This document shows, piece by piece, positions 51,024-58,343 of a stretch of 64,000 nt of DNA. The stretch comes from Microbacterium invictum. Its GTDB lineage: Bacteria; Actinomycetota; Actinomycetes; Actinomycetales; Microbacteriaceae. A program made the position numbers and the translations under genes. The stretch lies in NCBI RefSeq assembly GCF_034421375.1, contig NZ_CP139779.1, positions 2,604,001 through 2,668,000 of the forward strand. Reading direction: 5' to 3'. Under the pieces are notes generated by a model, which saw only the letters and a list, made by a program, of their open reading frames with translations, was not told the DNA's origin and searched no databases. How positions within the stretch are numbered: position 1 is the first letter of the stretch; each line of letters begins with the position of its first letter.

Positions 51024-51821
51024 ATGAAACGGGATGTGGGCGCGAACCTCGAGCTCGAGATCATCGAGCCGTCCGAACTGGTGTTCTCCGTCGCCGTGGC
51101 CGCGGGCGTGCCCCGCGAGCGCGAGCAGCTGACGGTGACCCTCGACGGCGAACGGGTCGACGCCGACGAGCTGGAGGACGAGCACGGCACGCGGCTGCAC
51201 CGGGTCGTCGTCGGGCGCGGCGCCCTTGCGCTCGACTACTCCGCGACGGTCGTCGGGCAGGCGGCGCCCGCCACGGCGAGCGCCGCCGAGCTCGTCCGCT
51301 ATCGGCGTCCGAGCCGCTACGCCGAGTCGGACGCCCTCTTCCCGACCGCCGCGGCCGAGTTCGTCGGAATATCCGACCCGGCCGAGCTGCTGACCTCGGT
51401 GTCGTCGTGGGTCGGAACCCGCCTGGCCTACGTCAGCGGGTCGAGCCTTCCCACCGACGGGGCGATGCGCACTTTTTTGGCGCGCCAGGGTGTCTGCCGC
51501 GACTTCGCCCACCTCACTGTCGCGCTGCTGCGCGCCCGGAACGTGCCGGCACGCCTCGTTTCGGTCTACGCGCCGGGGCTTCACCCGATGGACTTCCATG
51601 CGGTCGCCGAAGCGCACATCGACGGCGCGTGGTACGTCGTCGATGCGACCACCCTGGCTCCTCGCAGCACGCTCGTGCGGATCGCGACGGGCAGAGACGC
51701 CGCCGACACCGCCTTCCTCACGACGATCTCGGGGGCGGTCGCGCTCGGGACGATGACCGTCACCGCCGTCGCCGACGTGCTCCCCGACGACGACCTCACC
51801 CAGCCCGTGCAGCTGCGCTGA
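51024..51821 (+). CDS. Transglutaminase-like cysteine protease-fold protein
   Basis: 265 aa. The N-terminal 100 residues form a beta-rich domain (LELEIIEPSELVFSVAV); the transglutaminase core has Cys158 (QGVCRDFAHLTVALLRA), His192 (PMDFHAVAEAHIDG) and Asp207 (WYVVDATTLAPR), a complete triad. Related proteins are often annotated SMa0750-like or transglutaminase-like and act on peptide or isopeptide bonds; the substrate is unknown. No signal peptide, so cytoplasmic. No cyanophycin or ligase partner nearby. Confidence 0.85.
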   Translation: MKRDVGANLELEIIEPSELVFSVAVAAGVPREREQLTVTLDGERVDADELEDEHGTRLHRVVVGRGALALDYSATVVGQAAPATASAAELVRYRRPSRYAESDALFPTAAAEFVGISDPAELLTSVSSWVGTRLAYVSGSSLPTDGAMRTFLARQGVCRDFAHLTVALLRARNVPARLVSVYAPGLHPMDFHAVAEAHIDGAWYVVDATTLAPRSTLVRIATGRDAADTAFLTTISGAVALGTMTVTAVADVLPDDDLTQPVQLR

Positions 51822-51861
51822 CACCGTGGCCCGCGCGGAGCGGGCGTGGCACGCTGGAACC

Positions 51862-52434
51862 ATGAAGACCTGGGTCGTGCGATTCGTCTCGCTGCTGGTG
51901 TTCAACATCGCGGTGCTGCTGGTGATCGGCTTCCTCACTCCGGCGCGCGTCGGGTGGGCCGCCCTGTGGGCCGGCGTCGTTCTCACGGCGATCGTGATCT
52001 GGATCAAGCCGCTGCTCTCCCGGTGGTTCGGCGGGATGGCGGCCCGCTCCGCCGACAGACGCACCCGTGTGGGCGAGAAGGTGGCGGAGTTCTTGGTCGC
52101 CTTCGCGGTCGCCTTCATCGTCTGGATCGCCACGGTGCTCCTGACCGGAGTGTCGATCGGAGGGTGGTTCTGGGGATGGATCCTCCCGCCCGTGCTGCTC
52201 ATGATCGGCTGGGCGATCTACGACGTCATCGACGACCGGGTCGAGGCGCACGCGGGCGCCCTCTACGATCGCGCGACCCGTTCGACGCCCGCGGGTGCCG
52301 CGGCGGAGACGGCGCGAGTGGATGCCGCAGGCCCGCGGCCGGCGGTCGCCGACTCCCGCGCCACCGCGCAGGGTCGGAAGGAGCTGCGCGACGGCCTGAC
52401 CGAGGAACAGCGCCGCATGCTCGACGAGCTCTGA
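51862..52434 (+). CDS. Membrane protein of unknown function (four TM, polar tail)
   Basis: 190 aa. Hydrophobic segments at about 5-24, 29-48, 75-95 and 102-124, then a 65-residue polar, alanine-rich cytoplasmic tail ending GLTEEQRRMLDEL. Basic loops (SRWFGGMAARSADRRTR) follow helix 2, in line with the positive-inside rule. I do not recognise the family. ATG 51862 fits a leaderless start (CACGCT 6 nt upstream). Confidence 0.75.
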   Translation: MKTWVVRFVSLLVFNIAVLLVIGFLTPARVGWAALWAGVVLTAIVIWIKPLLSRWFGGMAARSADRRTRVGEKVAEFLVAFAVAFIVWIATVLLTGVSIGGWFWGWILPPVLLMIGWAIYDVIDDRVEAHAGALYDRATRSTPAGAAAETARVDAAGPRPAVADSRATAQGRKELRDGLTEEQRRMLDEL

Positions 52435-52472
52435 CCGCGCCGTCCTGCGCTTCTGCGCTTCGGGTCGCTGCC

Positions 52473-52562
52473 CTTTCGCGCCGCCCACGCGGATGCACTT
52501 TCGCGTCGCCCACGCGGGGATCCGCGCTCCCGCGGACCGGATCGCCCCGCGGCATCCGCGTG
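52473..52562. repeat. Short tandem repeat and palindrome (family E) in the gap before the amino-acid importer
   Basis: CTTTCGCG-YCGCCCACGCGG occurs at 52473-52492 and 52498-52517 (25-nt period, one base different). The second copy leads into an imperfect palindrome 52511-52562 bounded by CACGCGG and CCGCGTG. The rest of the 293-nt gap (52435-52727) shows no gene; the promoter of the binding-protein gene should be near 52620-52700. Confidence 0.65.
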
Positions 52563-52727
52563 AGGGAGGATCTCCGCGCGAGCGCGGAATTCGGGACGCT
52601 GCCGCGCATGAAGAGCGTGTAACAAAGCGACGCGCGGCGGCGCAGCATCCGCTCTCTCGCAGGATGATGGAGGGGCGCACTTCCGCGACAGCACGCGGGC
52701 TGCGCCTTCCCGTACCTGGAGGCAGCC

Positions 52728-53594
52728 ATGTCCCGAACCCGTTCCCGCCTGCACCTGGCCCTGGCCGGCATCGCCGTGGCCGCCCTCGCCCTCACCGGCT
52801 GCGCCACCGGCTCGGGCGACACCGACACCGGCTCCGACGCGTCGTCGGCACCGGCCGACGAGGGGTACATCACCCCCGGCAAACTCACGATCGCCACGGG
52901 CGAGCCGGCGTACTACCCGTACGTCATCGATGACGATCCGGCCTCGGGCGAGGGTTTCGAGGCCGCGGTCGCCTACGCCGTCGCCGAGGAGCTGGGCTTC
53001 GCCCCCGAGGACGTCGAGTGGGTGCGCACCACGTTCGAAGCCGCGATCGCGCCGGGGCCGAAGGACTTCGACATCAACATCCAGCAGTACTCCATCACCC
53101 CCGAACGCGCCGAGAACGTCGACTTCTCCTCGCCCTACTACGCCGCGAGCCAGGCGATCGTCGCGATCGAAGGCAACGAGGCCGCCGAGGGCGTCACCTC
53201 GCTCGCCGACACCAAGGGTCTGCTGCTGGGCGCCATGGTCGGGTCGACCAGTGCGCAGACGATCGAAGAGGTCGTCCAGCCCGACACCCCTGCGCAGCTC
53301 TACAACACCAACGAAGACGCCAAGGCCGCCCTCGAGGCCGGGCAGATCGACGGGCTCGTCCTCGACACGCCGACGGCGTACTACGCCACCGGCGTCTACA
53401 TCGACAACTCGTTCATCGTGGGCGAGCTCCCCACCGCCGGCATCCCCGATGAGTGGGGGCTGGTGCTGGCCAAGGACTCGCCGCTGACCGAGCAGGTCAC
53501 CGCCGCGGTCGACGCCCTGCGCGAGAACGGCACGCTCGAGGCCATCACCCAGGAGTGGCTGGGCGAGGGCGCCGGCGTCACACTGCTCGAGTGA
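52728..53594 (+). CDS. Polar amino-acid ABC transporter substrate-binding lipoprotein
   Basis: 288 aa, SBP_bac_3 family. Lipobox LTGC with Cys25; then a Ser/Asp-rich linker and the domain GKLTIATGEPAYYPYV ... FDINIQQYSITPERAENVDFSSPYY ... LGAMVGSTSAQTIEEV. Ligand probably a glutamate-, glutamine- or cystine-like amino acid, not determinable. GGAGG 6 nt before ATG. Followed by permease and ATPase genes, giving a complete importer. Confidence 0.93.
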   Translation: MSRTRSRLHLALAGIAVAALALTGCATGSGDTDTGSDASSAPADEGYITPGKLTIATGEPAYYPYVIDDDPASGEGFEAAVAYAVAEELGFAPEDVEWVRTTFEAAIAPGPKDFDINIQQYSITPERAENVDFSSPYYAASQAIVAIEGNEAAEGVTSLADTKGLLLGAMVGSTSAQTIEEVVQPDTPAQLYNTNEDAKAALEAGQIDGLVLDTPTAYYATGVYIDNSFIVGELPTAGIPDEWGLVLAKDSPLTEQVTAAVDALRENGTLEAITQEWLGEGAGVTLLE

Positions 53595-53616
53595 GTCCGG
53601 GCCGGGACCGGTCGGC

Positions 53617-53622
53617 TAGCGT
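53617..53622 (+). promoter_or_regulatory. -10 box TAGCGT before the permease gene (internal, leaderless)
   Basis: TAGCGT, 6 nt, then GTG 53629, in the 34-nt gap between binding-protein and permease genes. It would give an internal transcript for permease and ATPase. Confidence 0.4.
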
Positions 53623-53628
53623 CGAAGC

Positions 53629-54480
53629 GTGAGCGCCGACATCCATCAGCCGAGCGCGCTCGAGCAGGAGCGTCGCGCCTACCGCGCGCGCCAGTCGATC
53701 CGGTCGGTGCTGATCGCCGTCATCTCGACCCTCGTCTTCGCGGTCGTGGTGTGGCTCACCGTCGTCAACACCCCCGGGTGGGAGTCGGTGCGGCGATCCT
53801 TCTTCGACCCCGAGACGGCATGGCAGTCGCTCCCGCGCGTCTGGGAGGGGTTCCTGCTGAACCTCCAGGTGCTGGGGCTGTCGGTGATCACCGTCGCGAT
53901 CGGGGCGACCGTCATCGCGCTCCTGCGCACCCTGCGGGGCGCGGTTTTTTTCCCGCTCCGAGCCCTCGCCGCCGGCTACACCGACGTCTTCCGCGGCATC
54001 CCGCTGATCATCGTGCTCTACCTCGTGGGCTTCGGCATCCCGGGGCTCCTCAACGAGCGCATCCCCCCGGTCATCCTCGGTACCGCGGCGATCACGATCA
54101 CCTACTCGGCGTACGTGAGCGAGGTGATCCGCGCGGGGATCGAAGCGGTGCATCCCTCGCAGCGACTCGCGGCACGGGCGATGGGTCTCGGGTACGCCCA
54201 GACGCTGAGGCTCGTGGTGATGCCGCAGGCCCTGCGCAAGATGACGCCTCCCCTCATGAACGACTTCGTCGCGATGCAGAAGGACGTCGGGCTCGTCTCG
54301 GTCATCGGCGCCGTCGACGCCGTGCGGGCCGCGCAGATCGAGACGTCGCTGTCGTACAACTTCACGCCGTACATCGTCGCGGCGGTGCTGTTCGTGCTGC
54401 TGGCGATCCCCACCATCCGCCTGGCCGACTGGTGGACCGCGCGGCTGCAGCGCCGCGAGCAGATGGGATCGATCCTGTGA
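53629..54480 (+). CDS. Polar amino-acid ABC transporter permease
   Basis: 283 aa, HisM/GlnP type, with five or six membrane segments after a 30-residue charged N-terminus. Conserved FRGIPLIIVLYLVGFGIPGL and EAA loop AVHPSQRLAARAMGLGYAQTLRLVVMPQALR. GTG start behind a TAGCGT box; its stop overlaps the ATPase GTG (GTGA). Confidence 0.93.
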   Translation: MSADIHQPSALEQERRAYRARQSIRSVLIAVISTLVFAVVVWLTVVNTPGWESVRRSFFDPETAWQSLPRVWEGFLLNLQVLGLSVITVAIGATVIALLRTLRGAVFFPLRALAAGYTDVFRGIPLIIVLYLVGFGIPGLLNERIPPVILGTAAITITYSAYVSEVIRAGIEAVHPSQRLAARAMGLGYAQTLRLVVMPQALRKMTPPLMNDFVAMQKDVGLVSVIGAVDAVRAAQIETSLSYNFTPYIVAAVLFVLLAIPTIRLADWWTARLQRREQMGSIL

Positions 54481-55211
54481 CCGCACTCCTGCAGGCAGAC
54501 GGGATCTGGAAGTCGTTCGGCGACCGCTCGGTGCTCCGCGGCGTGTCGCTCGATCTGTCCGTGCACGAGGTCGTCGCGGTCATCGGCGCGAGCGGGTCGG
54601 GCAAGTCGACGCTGCTGCGGTGCCTGAACCTCCTCGAGACGATCGACGACGGCGTCATCCTGCTCGGGGGGGAGGACATCTCCGACCCGCGTGTGGACGG
54701 CAACCGGGTGCGCGCCCGATTCGGCGCCGTGTTCCAGCACTACAACCTCTTCCCCCACCTGTCGGTGATCGACAACGTCACGCTCGCCGCCCGGAAGGTG
54801 CACCGGATGCCGCGGCGCGACGCCGACGCGAAGGCGATGGCCCTGCTCGAACGGATCGGGCTGGCCGACAAGGCGCGCGAGCACCCCGACCGCCTGTCGG
54901 GCGGTCAGCAGCAGCGGGCCGCGATCGTGCGCGCCGTGGTGACCGACCCCGAGGTGCTTTTCCTCGACGAGATCACGTCGGCGCTCGATCCCGAGCTCGT
55001 CGGCGAGGTGCTCGAGCTGGTGCAGTCCCTCGCCGAGGAGGGGGCGACCATCCTCATGGCCACCCACGAGATGGCCTTCGCGCGCGACGTCGCCCATCGG
55101 GTGCTCTTCCTCGACGAGGGCCGCGTGGTCGAAGAGGGTCCGCCGAGCGAGGTGCTCGTCGCACCGCGCGAGGAGCGGACGCGCCGGTTCCTCTCGCGAT
55201 TCACGACCTGA
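54477..55211 (+). CDS. Polar amino-acid ABC transporter ATP-binding protein
   Basis: 244 aa. Walker A GASGSGKSTLL, Q-loop VFQHYNLFPHLSV, signature LSGGQQQRAAIVRAV, Walker B VLFLDEITSALDPE, H-loop MATHEMAFARDVA, all typical of GlnQ/HisP. The Walker B neighbourhood has EITSALD where most have EPTSALD; this is seen in some relatives. GTG overlaps the permease stop by 4 nt. Convergent with the zinc-ribbon gene 3 nt away. Confidence 0.94.
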   Translation: MTALLQADGIWKSFGDRSVLRGVSLDLSVHEVVAVIGASGSGKSTLLRCLNLLETIDDGVILLGGEDISDPRVDGNRVRARFGAVFQHYNLFPHLSVIDNVTLAARKVHRMPRRDADAKAMALLERIGLADKAREHPDRLSGGQQQRAAIVRAVVTDPEVLFLDEITSALDPELVGEVLELVQSLAEEGATILMATHEMAFARDVAHRVLFLDEGRVVEEGPPSEVLVAPREERTRRFLSRFTT

Positions 55212-55214
55212 GGG

Positions 55215-55346
55215 TCACACGGGCTCGGTGGTGCGGATGATTCCGCAGCTCAGGCACGACCACGCCACGAGGAACCGCTCGTCGTCGAGGATCTCGAACC
55301 GCAGCGGATCGCCGCAGGTCGGGCAGCGGCGCGGGTCCGGCGTCAC
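55215..55346 (-). CDS. 43-residue zinc-ribbon protein
   Basis: 43 aa: two CxxC knuckles, CPTC near the N-terminus and CLSC 20 residues later, with a beta-hairpin sequence (LRFEILDDERFLVAWS) between and a short TTEPV tail. That is a minimal zinc ribbon. GTG 55346 overlaps the stop of the upstream 100-aa gene (GTGA), so both are made together. Small single-ribbon proteins can bind nucleic acid or a partner protein; no function can be given. Confidence 0.7.
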   Translation of the reverse strand: MTPDPRRCPTCGDPLRFEILDDERFLVAWSCLSCGIIRTTEPV

Positions 55347-55645
55347 GCCGGGAGCCCGTCGCCGAAGAGGTTCCGCTGCCGCTCGAGCGACGTGATCTCG
55401 AAGCGGGTGCGGGCGACGATCGGATAGTCCACGCTCAACCTCGTGAGGATCACCCGCACCTGCGCCTCCACCCACGGCTGGGCCTCGAGGGCGACCCGTT
55501 CGATCTCGGTGCGGGTGCGCAGCCACACCACCGGGGTGCCGTCCGGCCCGGGGAGCCAGTGCGCGTCGACGACGCCCCACGCCCCCGTCGACACGACGAG
55601 GGGCATGAGCGCCCGGTCGATCGCGCGACGCGCGGTGTCGTCCAT
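55343..55645 (-). CDS. Conserved hypothetical protein (100 aa)
   Basis: 100 aa, soluble, no signal peptide. The central part reads like an alternating alpha/beta domain: WGVVDAHWLPGPDGTPVVWLRTRTEIE, then VEAQVRVILTRL, and ends NLFGDGLPA. I do not recognise a family. ATG 55645 sits 6 nt behind TACCGT (leaderless). Its GTGA overlap with the 43-aa zinc ribbon suggests that the two proteins act together. Confidence 0.7.
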   Translation of the reverse strand: MDDTARRAIDRALMPLVVSTGAWGVVDAHWLPGPDGTPVVWLRTRTEIERVALEAQPWVEAQVRVILTRLSVDYPIVARTRFEITSLERQRNLFGDGLPA

Positions 55646-55651
55646 GCCTCT

Positions 55652-55657
55652 ACGGTA
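55652..55657 (-). promoter_or_regulatory. -10 box TACCGT, leaderless promoter of the 100-aa/zinc-ribbon pair
   Basis: Minus-strand TACCGT, 6 nt, ATG 55645. Confidence 0.5.
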
Positions 55658-55728
55658 ATCCGCGGCGGCGGGCGGTGGCCCTCGTCGCCGCAGCCCGTCG
55701 CTCGCACCTTCGCCGGCGGCCCCGTCGC

Positions 55729-55793
55729 CCACAGAATCGCGCGAACGCCACAGGGGTTCGGGGATGCGCCGTGATCCCGGCGTGATTCTGTGG
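55729..55793. repeat. 65-bp palindromic element, family B
   Basis: Arms CCACAGAATC (55729-55738) and GATTCTGTGG (55784-55793) are exact complements and extend by CGC/GCG after one mismatch. The inner part repeats GCCACAGG once more. It lies in the 193-nt gap between folD (ends 55839) and the 100-aa gene. Only one copy is in this window. Confidence 0.7.
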
Positions 55794-55838
55794 CGGGAGG
55801 ACGGCGCTGCGGGGCCTGCGGGAGCCCGGGGACGCTAG

Positions 55839-56723
55839 TCAGGCCTCGAGCGAGCGCTCGGCGGCCTCGACGACGTTCGTCATGAGGAGGGCCACGGTCA
55901 TCGGCCCGACCCCGCCCGGGTTCGGCGAGAGCCAGCCGGCGACCTCGGCGACATCCGGGTGCACGTCGCCGTAGACCCGCTGCGCGCCGGTCTCGGGATC
56001 GTCCTCGCGGGTCACGCCGACATCGAGCACGGCGGCGCCGGGCTTGACGTCCTCCGCCCGCACGAGGTGCTTGACTCCCGCAGCGGCGACGATGACGTCG
56101 GCCTCGCGGAGGAAGGACGGGATGTCGGGGGTGCCGGTGTGGGTGAGGGTCACCGTGGCGTTGATCTCGCGGCGGGTCAGCAGCAGACCGATCGAGCGCC
56201 CGATAGTGACACCCCGGCCGACCACGACGACGTGCTTGCCCTTGAGGTCGTAGTCGTTGCGAAGCAGCAGCTCGATCACCCCGCGCGGGGTGCACGGCAG
56301 GGGCGTCGTGATCGGCGCGTTGACGTTCAGCACCAGACGGCCGAGGTTCGTCGGGTGGAGGCCGTCGGCATCCTTCGCCGGATCGATCCGCTCGAGGATC
56401 GCGTCGGTGTCGAGGTGCTTCGGCAGCGGCAGCTGCACGATGTAGCCGTGGCACTCCGGATCGGCGTTCAACGCGTCGATGAGGGCCTCGACGTCCTCCT
56501 GCGTGGCATCCGCGGGCAATTCCCGCTGGATCGAGTTCATCCCGATCCCCACCGACTGCTTGTGCTTCATCCCCACGTACAGCTGCGAGGCGGGGTCGGC
56601 ACCGACGAGCACCGTGGCGATGCCGGGCGTTACGCCCCGCGCCTTCAGCGACGCGACCCGTTCGGTCAGCTCCGCGCGGATGGCCGCGGCGGCGGCCTTG
56701 CCGTCGAGCTTCTGTGCCGTCAT
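55839..56723 (-). CDS. folD: Methylenetetrahydrofolate dehydrogenase / methenyl-THF cyclohydrolase
   Basis: Bifunctional one-carbon enzyme, 294 aa. Substrate loop [13 protein letters not shown] (Tyr and Lys of the YxxxK motif), [13 protein letters not shown], and the NADP site [28 protein letters not shown]-terminus [16 protein letters not shown] is canonical. AAGGAGA lies 6 nt before ATG. It follows glyA on the same strand, separated by 160 nt holding a family A palindrome; both enzymes use tetrahydrofolate. Confidence 0.95.
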   Translation of the reverse strand: MTAQKLDGKAAAAAIRAELTERVASLKARGVTPGIATVLVGADPASQLYVGMKHKQSVGIGMNSIQRELPADATQEDVEALIDALNADPECHGYIVQLPLPKHLDTDAILERIDPAKDADGLHPTNLGRLVLNVNAPITTPLPCTPRGVIELLLRNDYDLKGKHVVVVGRGVTIGRSIGLLLTRREINATVTLTHTGTPDIPSFLREADVIVAAAGVKHLVRAEDVKPGAAVLDVGVTREDDPETGAQRVYGDVHPDVAEVAGWLSPNPGGVGPMTVALLMTNVVEAAERSLEA

Positions 56724-56748
56724 GTCGTCTCTCCTTCTGCGTCCCTGC

Positions 56749-56819
56749 GGCGAGAGTGCGTCTGCGCGCCGAGAGTGCGGGGTGTACCCGCGTCCTCGGC
56801 GTCCACATGCATTCTCGCG
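56749..56819. repeat. 71-bp palindromic intergenic element, family A copy 2 (inverted)
   Basis: Reverse-complement copy of the element at 27033-27103, again exactly 71 nt. Ends GGCGAGAGTGC and GCATTCTCGCG pair at nine of eleven positions. It lies between glyA and folD and could separate their transcripts. Confidence 0.85.
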
Positions 56820-56883
56820 GGAAGGCGCGGGGCGCCGGGGGGCGGGTGCCCGGTGAGTGGGATTCCGCGGAGCGGGTCGCGGG

Positions 56884-58158
56884 TTACTGCGTGAGGCCGG
56901 GGTAGAGCGGGAACGCGTCGGCGAGGGCCGCGACGCGCGCCCGCAGGGCCTCGACGTCGGCTCCGGGCTGGAGCGCGAGCGCGATGACGTCGGCCACCTC
57001 GGCGAACTCGGCGTCGCCGAACCCACGTGTGGCGAGCGCCGGGGTGCCGATCCGCAGACCCGAGGTCACCATGGGCGGGCGCGGGTCGTTGGGGACGGCG
57101 TTGCGGTTGACGGTGATCCGGATGTCGTGGAGCAGATCCTCCGCCTGCTTGCCGTCGATCGCCGCGTCGCGGAGGTCGACGAGCACGAGGTGCACGTCGG
57201 TGCCTCCGGAGCGTACGGCGACACCCGCCGCGGCGACATCGGGCTGCATGAGCCGGTCGGCGAGGATCTTCGCTCCGCGGAGCGTGCGCGCCTGCCGCTC
57301 GCGGAACTCCGGCGTCGCGGCCAGCTTGAACGCGGTCGCCTTCGCGGCGATGACGTGCATGAGCGGTCCGCCCTGCTGGCCGGGGAAGACGGCGGTGTTG
57401 ATCTTCTTCGCGAGGTCCGGGTCGTCGGTGAGGATGATGCCCGAGCGGGGACCGCCGATCGTCTTGTGGACGGTGGAGGACACCACGTGCGCGTGCGGGA
57501 AGGGCGAGGGGTGGACCCCTGCGGCCACGAGGCCGGCGAAGTGGGCCATGTCGACCCACAGGTAGGCGCCTACCTCATCGGCGATCTCGCGGAACCGCGC
57601 GAAGTCCAGCTGACGGGGGTAGGCCGACCATCCCGCGATGATGACCTTGGGCTTGTGCTCCACGGCCAGGCGCCGCACCTCGTCCATGTCGATCAGCGAG
57701 GTCTCGGGGTCGACGCCGTAGGCGACGATGTCGAACAGCCGCCCCGAGAAGTTGATCTTCATCCCGTGCGTGAGGTGACCGCCCTGATCCAGTGCGAGGC
57801 CGAGGAGGGTGTCGCCCGGGCGGGCGATGGCGTGCAGCACCGCCGCATTCGCCGTGGCGCCCGAGTGCGGCTGAACGTTCGCGAACCCGGCTCCGAACAG
57901 CGCCTTGGCGCGCTCGATCGCGAGCTCCTCGGCGACGTCGACGACCTCGCAGCCGCCGTAATAGCGACGGCCGGGGTATCCCTCGGCGTACTTGTTGGTC
58001 AGCACCGAGCCCTGCGACTGAAGCACCGAGACGGGCACGAAGTTCTCGGACGCGATCATCTCGAGGAAGCCCCGCTGGCGGTCGAGCTCGCGCTCGAGCA
58101 CATCGGCGATCTCGGGATCGACCTCGGCGAGAGGGGCGGTGAAGATCGGATCGGACAC
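56884..58158 (-). CDS. glyA: Serine hydroxymethyltransferase
   Basis: PLP enzyme converting serine and THF to glycine and methylene-THF, 424 aa. Conserved [35 protein letters not shown], the PLP lysine near residue 230 in [13 protein letters not shown], and [20 protein letters not shown] 58158 has AAGGAGA 8 nt before it and gives [16 protein letters not shown]; longer frames run through the riboswitch. Controlled by a ZTP riboswitch in the leader. Confidence 0.95.
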   Translation of the reverse strand: MSDPIFTAPLAEVDPEIADVLERELDRQRGFLEMIASENFVPVSVLQSQGSVLTNKYAEGYPGRRYYGGCEVVDVAEELAIERAKALFGAGFANVQPHSGATANAAVLHAIARPGDTLLGLALDQGGHLTHGMKINFSGRLFDIVAYGVDPETSLIDMDEVRRLAVEHKPKVIIAGWSAYPRQLDFARFREIADEVGAYLWVDMAHFAGLVAAGVHPSPFPHAHVVSSTVHKTIGGPRSGIILTDDPDLAKKINTAVFPGQQGGPLMHVIAAKATAFKLAATPEFRERQARTLRGAKILADRLMQPDVAAAGVAVRSGGTDVHLVLVDLRDAAIDGKQAEDLLHDIRITVNRNAVPNDPRPPMVTSGLRIGTPALATRGFGDAEFAEVADVIALALQPGADVEALRARVAALADAFPLYPGLTQ

Positions 58159-58192
58159 AGCGGTCTCCTTCCACAGCGGCGGATCGGACATC

Positions 58193-58278
58193 GGCCCAGG
58201 CGTGCGGTCGGATGCTTCTGCGGACGGATGACTCCCGGTCGCTCCCCGGTGGTTGCCCACCTCAACGCCAGTCGCGAC
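58193..58278 (-). ncRNA. ZTP (pfl) riboswitch upstream of glyA
   Basis: The minus strand reads GTCGCGACTGGCG, then GTGGGCAACCACCGGGGAGC and GACCGGGAG, a variable stretch, and finally CCGCACGCCTGGGCC. These are the conserved blocks of the pfl motif, including the CGACTGGCG stem, the AACCAC-GGGGAGCGACC part and the distal CGCCTGGGC pseudoknot strand. ZTP accumulates when 10-formyl-THF is short and turns such genes on. The glyA ribosome site lies about 25 nt after the aptamer. Confidence 0.9.
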
Positions 58279-58284
58279 ACCCCG

Positions 58285-58290
58285 AGCATA
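58285..58290 (-). promoter_or_regulatory. -10 box TATGCT before the ZTP riboswitch
   Basis: Minus-strand TATGCT ends 6 nt before the first conserved riboswitch base, so transcription should start right at the aptamer. Confidence 0.55.
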
Positions 58291-58305
58291 GTCGATCGCA
58301 GCCGA

Positions 58306-58311
58306 TAGGCT
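58306..58311 (+). promoter_or_regulatory. -10 box TAGGCT of the hexosaminidase gene
   Basis: TAGGCT would start a transcript about 25 nt before ATG 58343, with AAAGGA as ribosome site. It lies back to back with the glyA promoter. Confidence 0.4.
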
Positions 58312-58326
58312 GGTCGAGCACGCATT

Positions 58327-58343
58327 TGTAAAGGATCCTTACA
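58327..58343. promoter_or_regulatory. Operator-like inverted repeat over the hexosaminidase start
   Basis: TGTAAAGGATCCTTACA: arms TGTAA and TTACA exact, inner bases mostly paired. It spans the ribosome site and touches the start codon, a position where a repressor would stop initiation. No regulator gene is adjacent. Confidence 0.45.
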
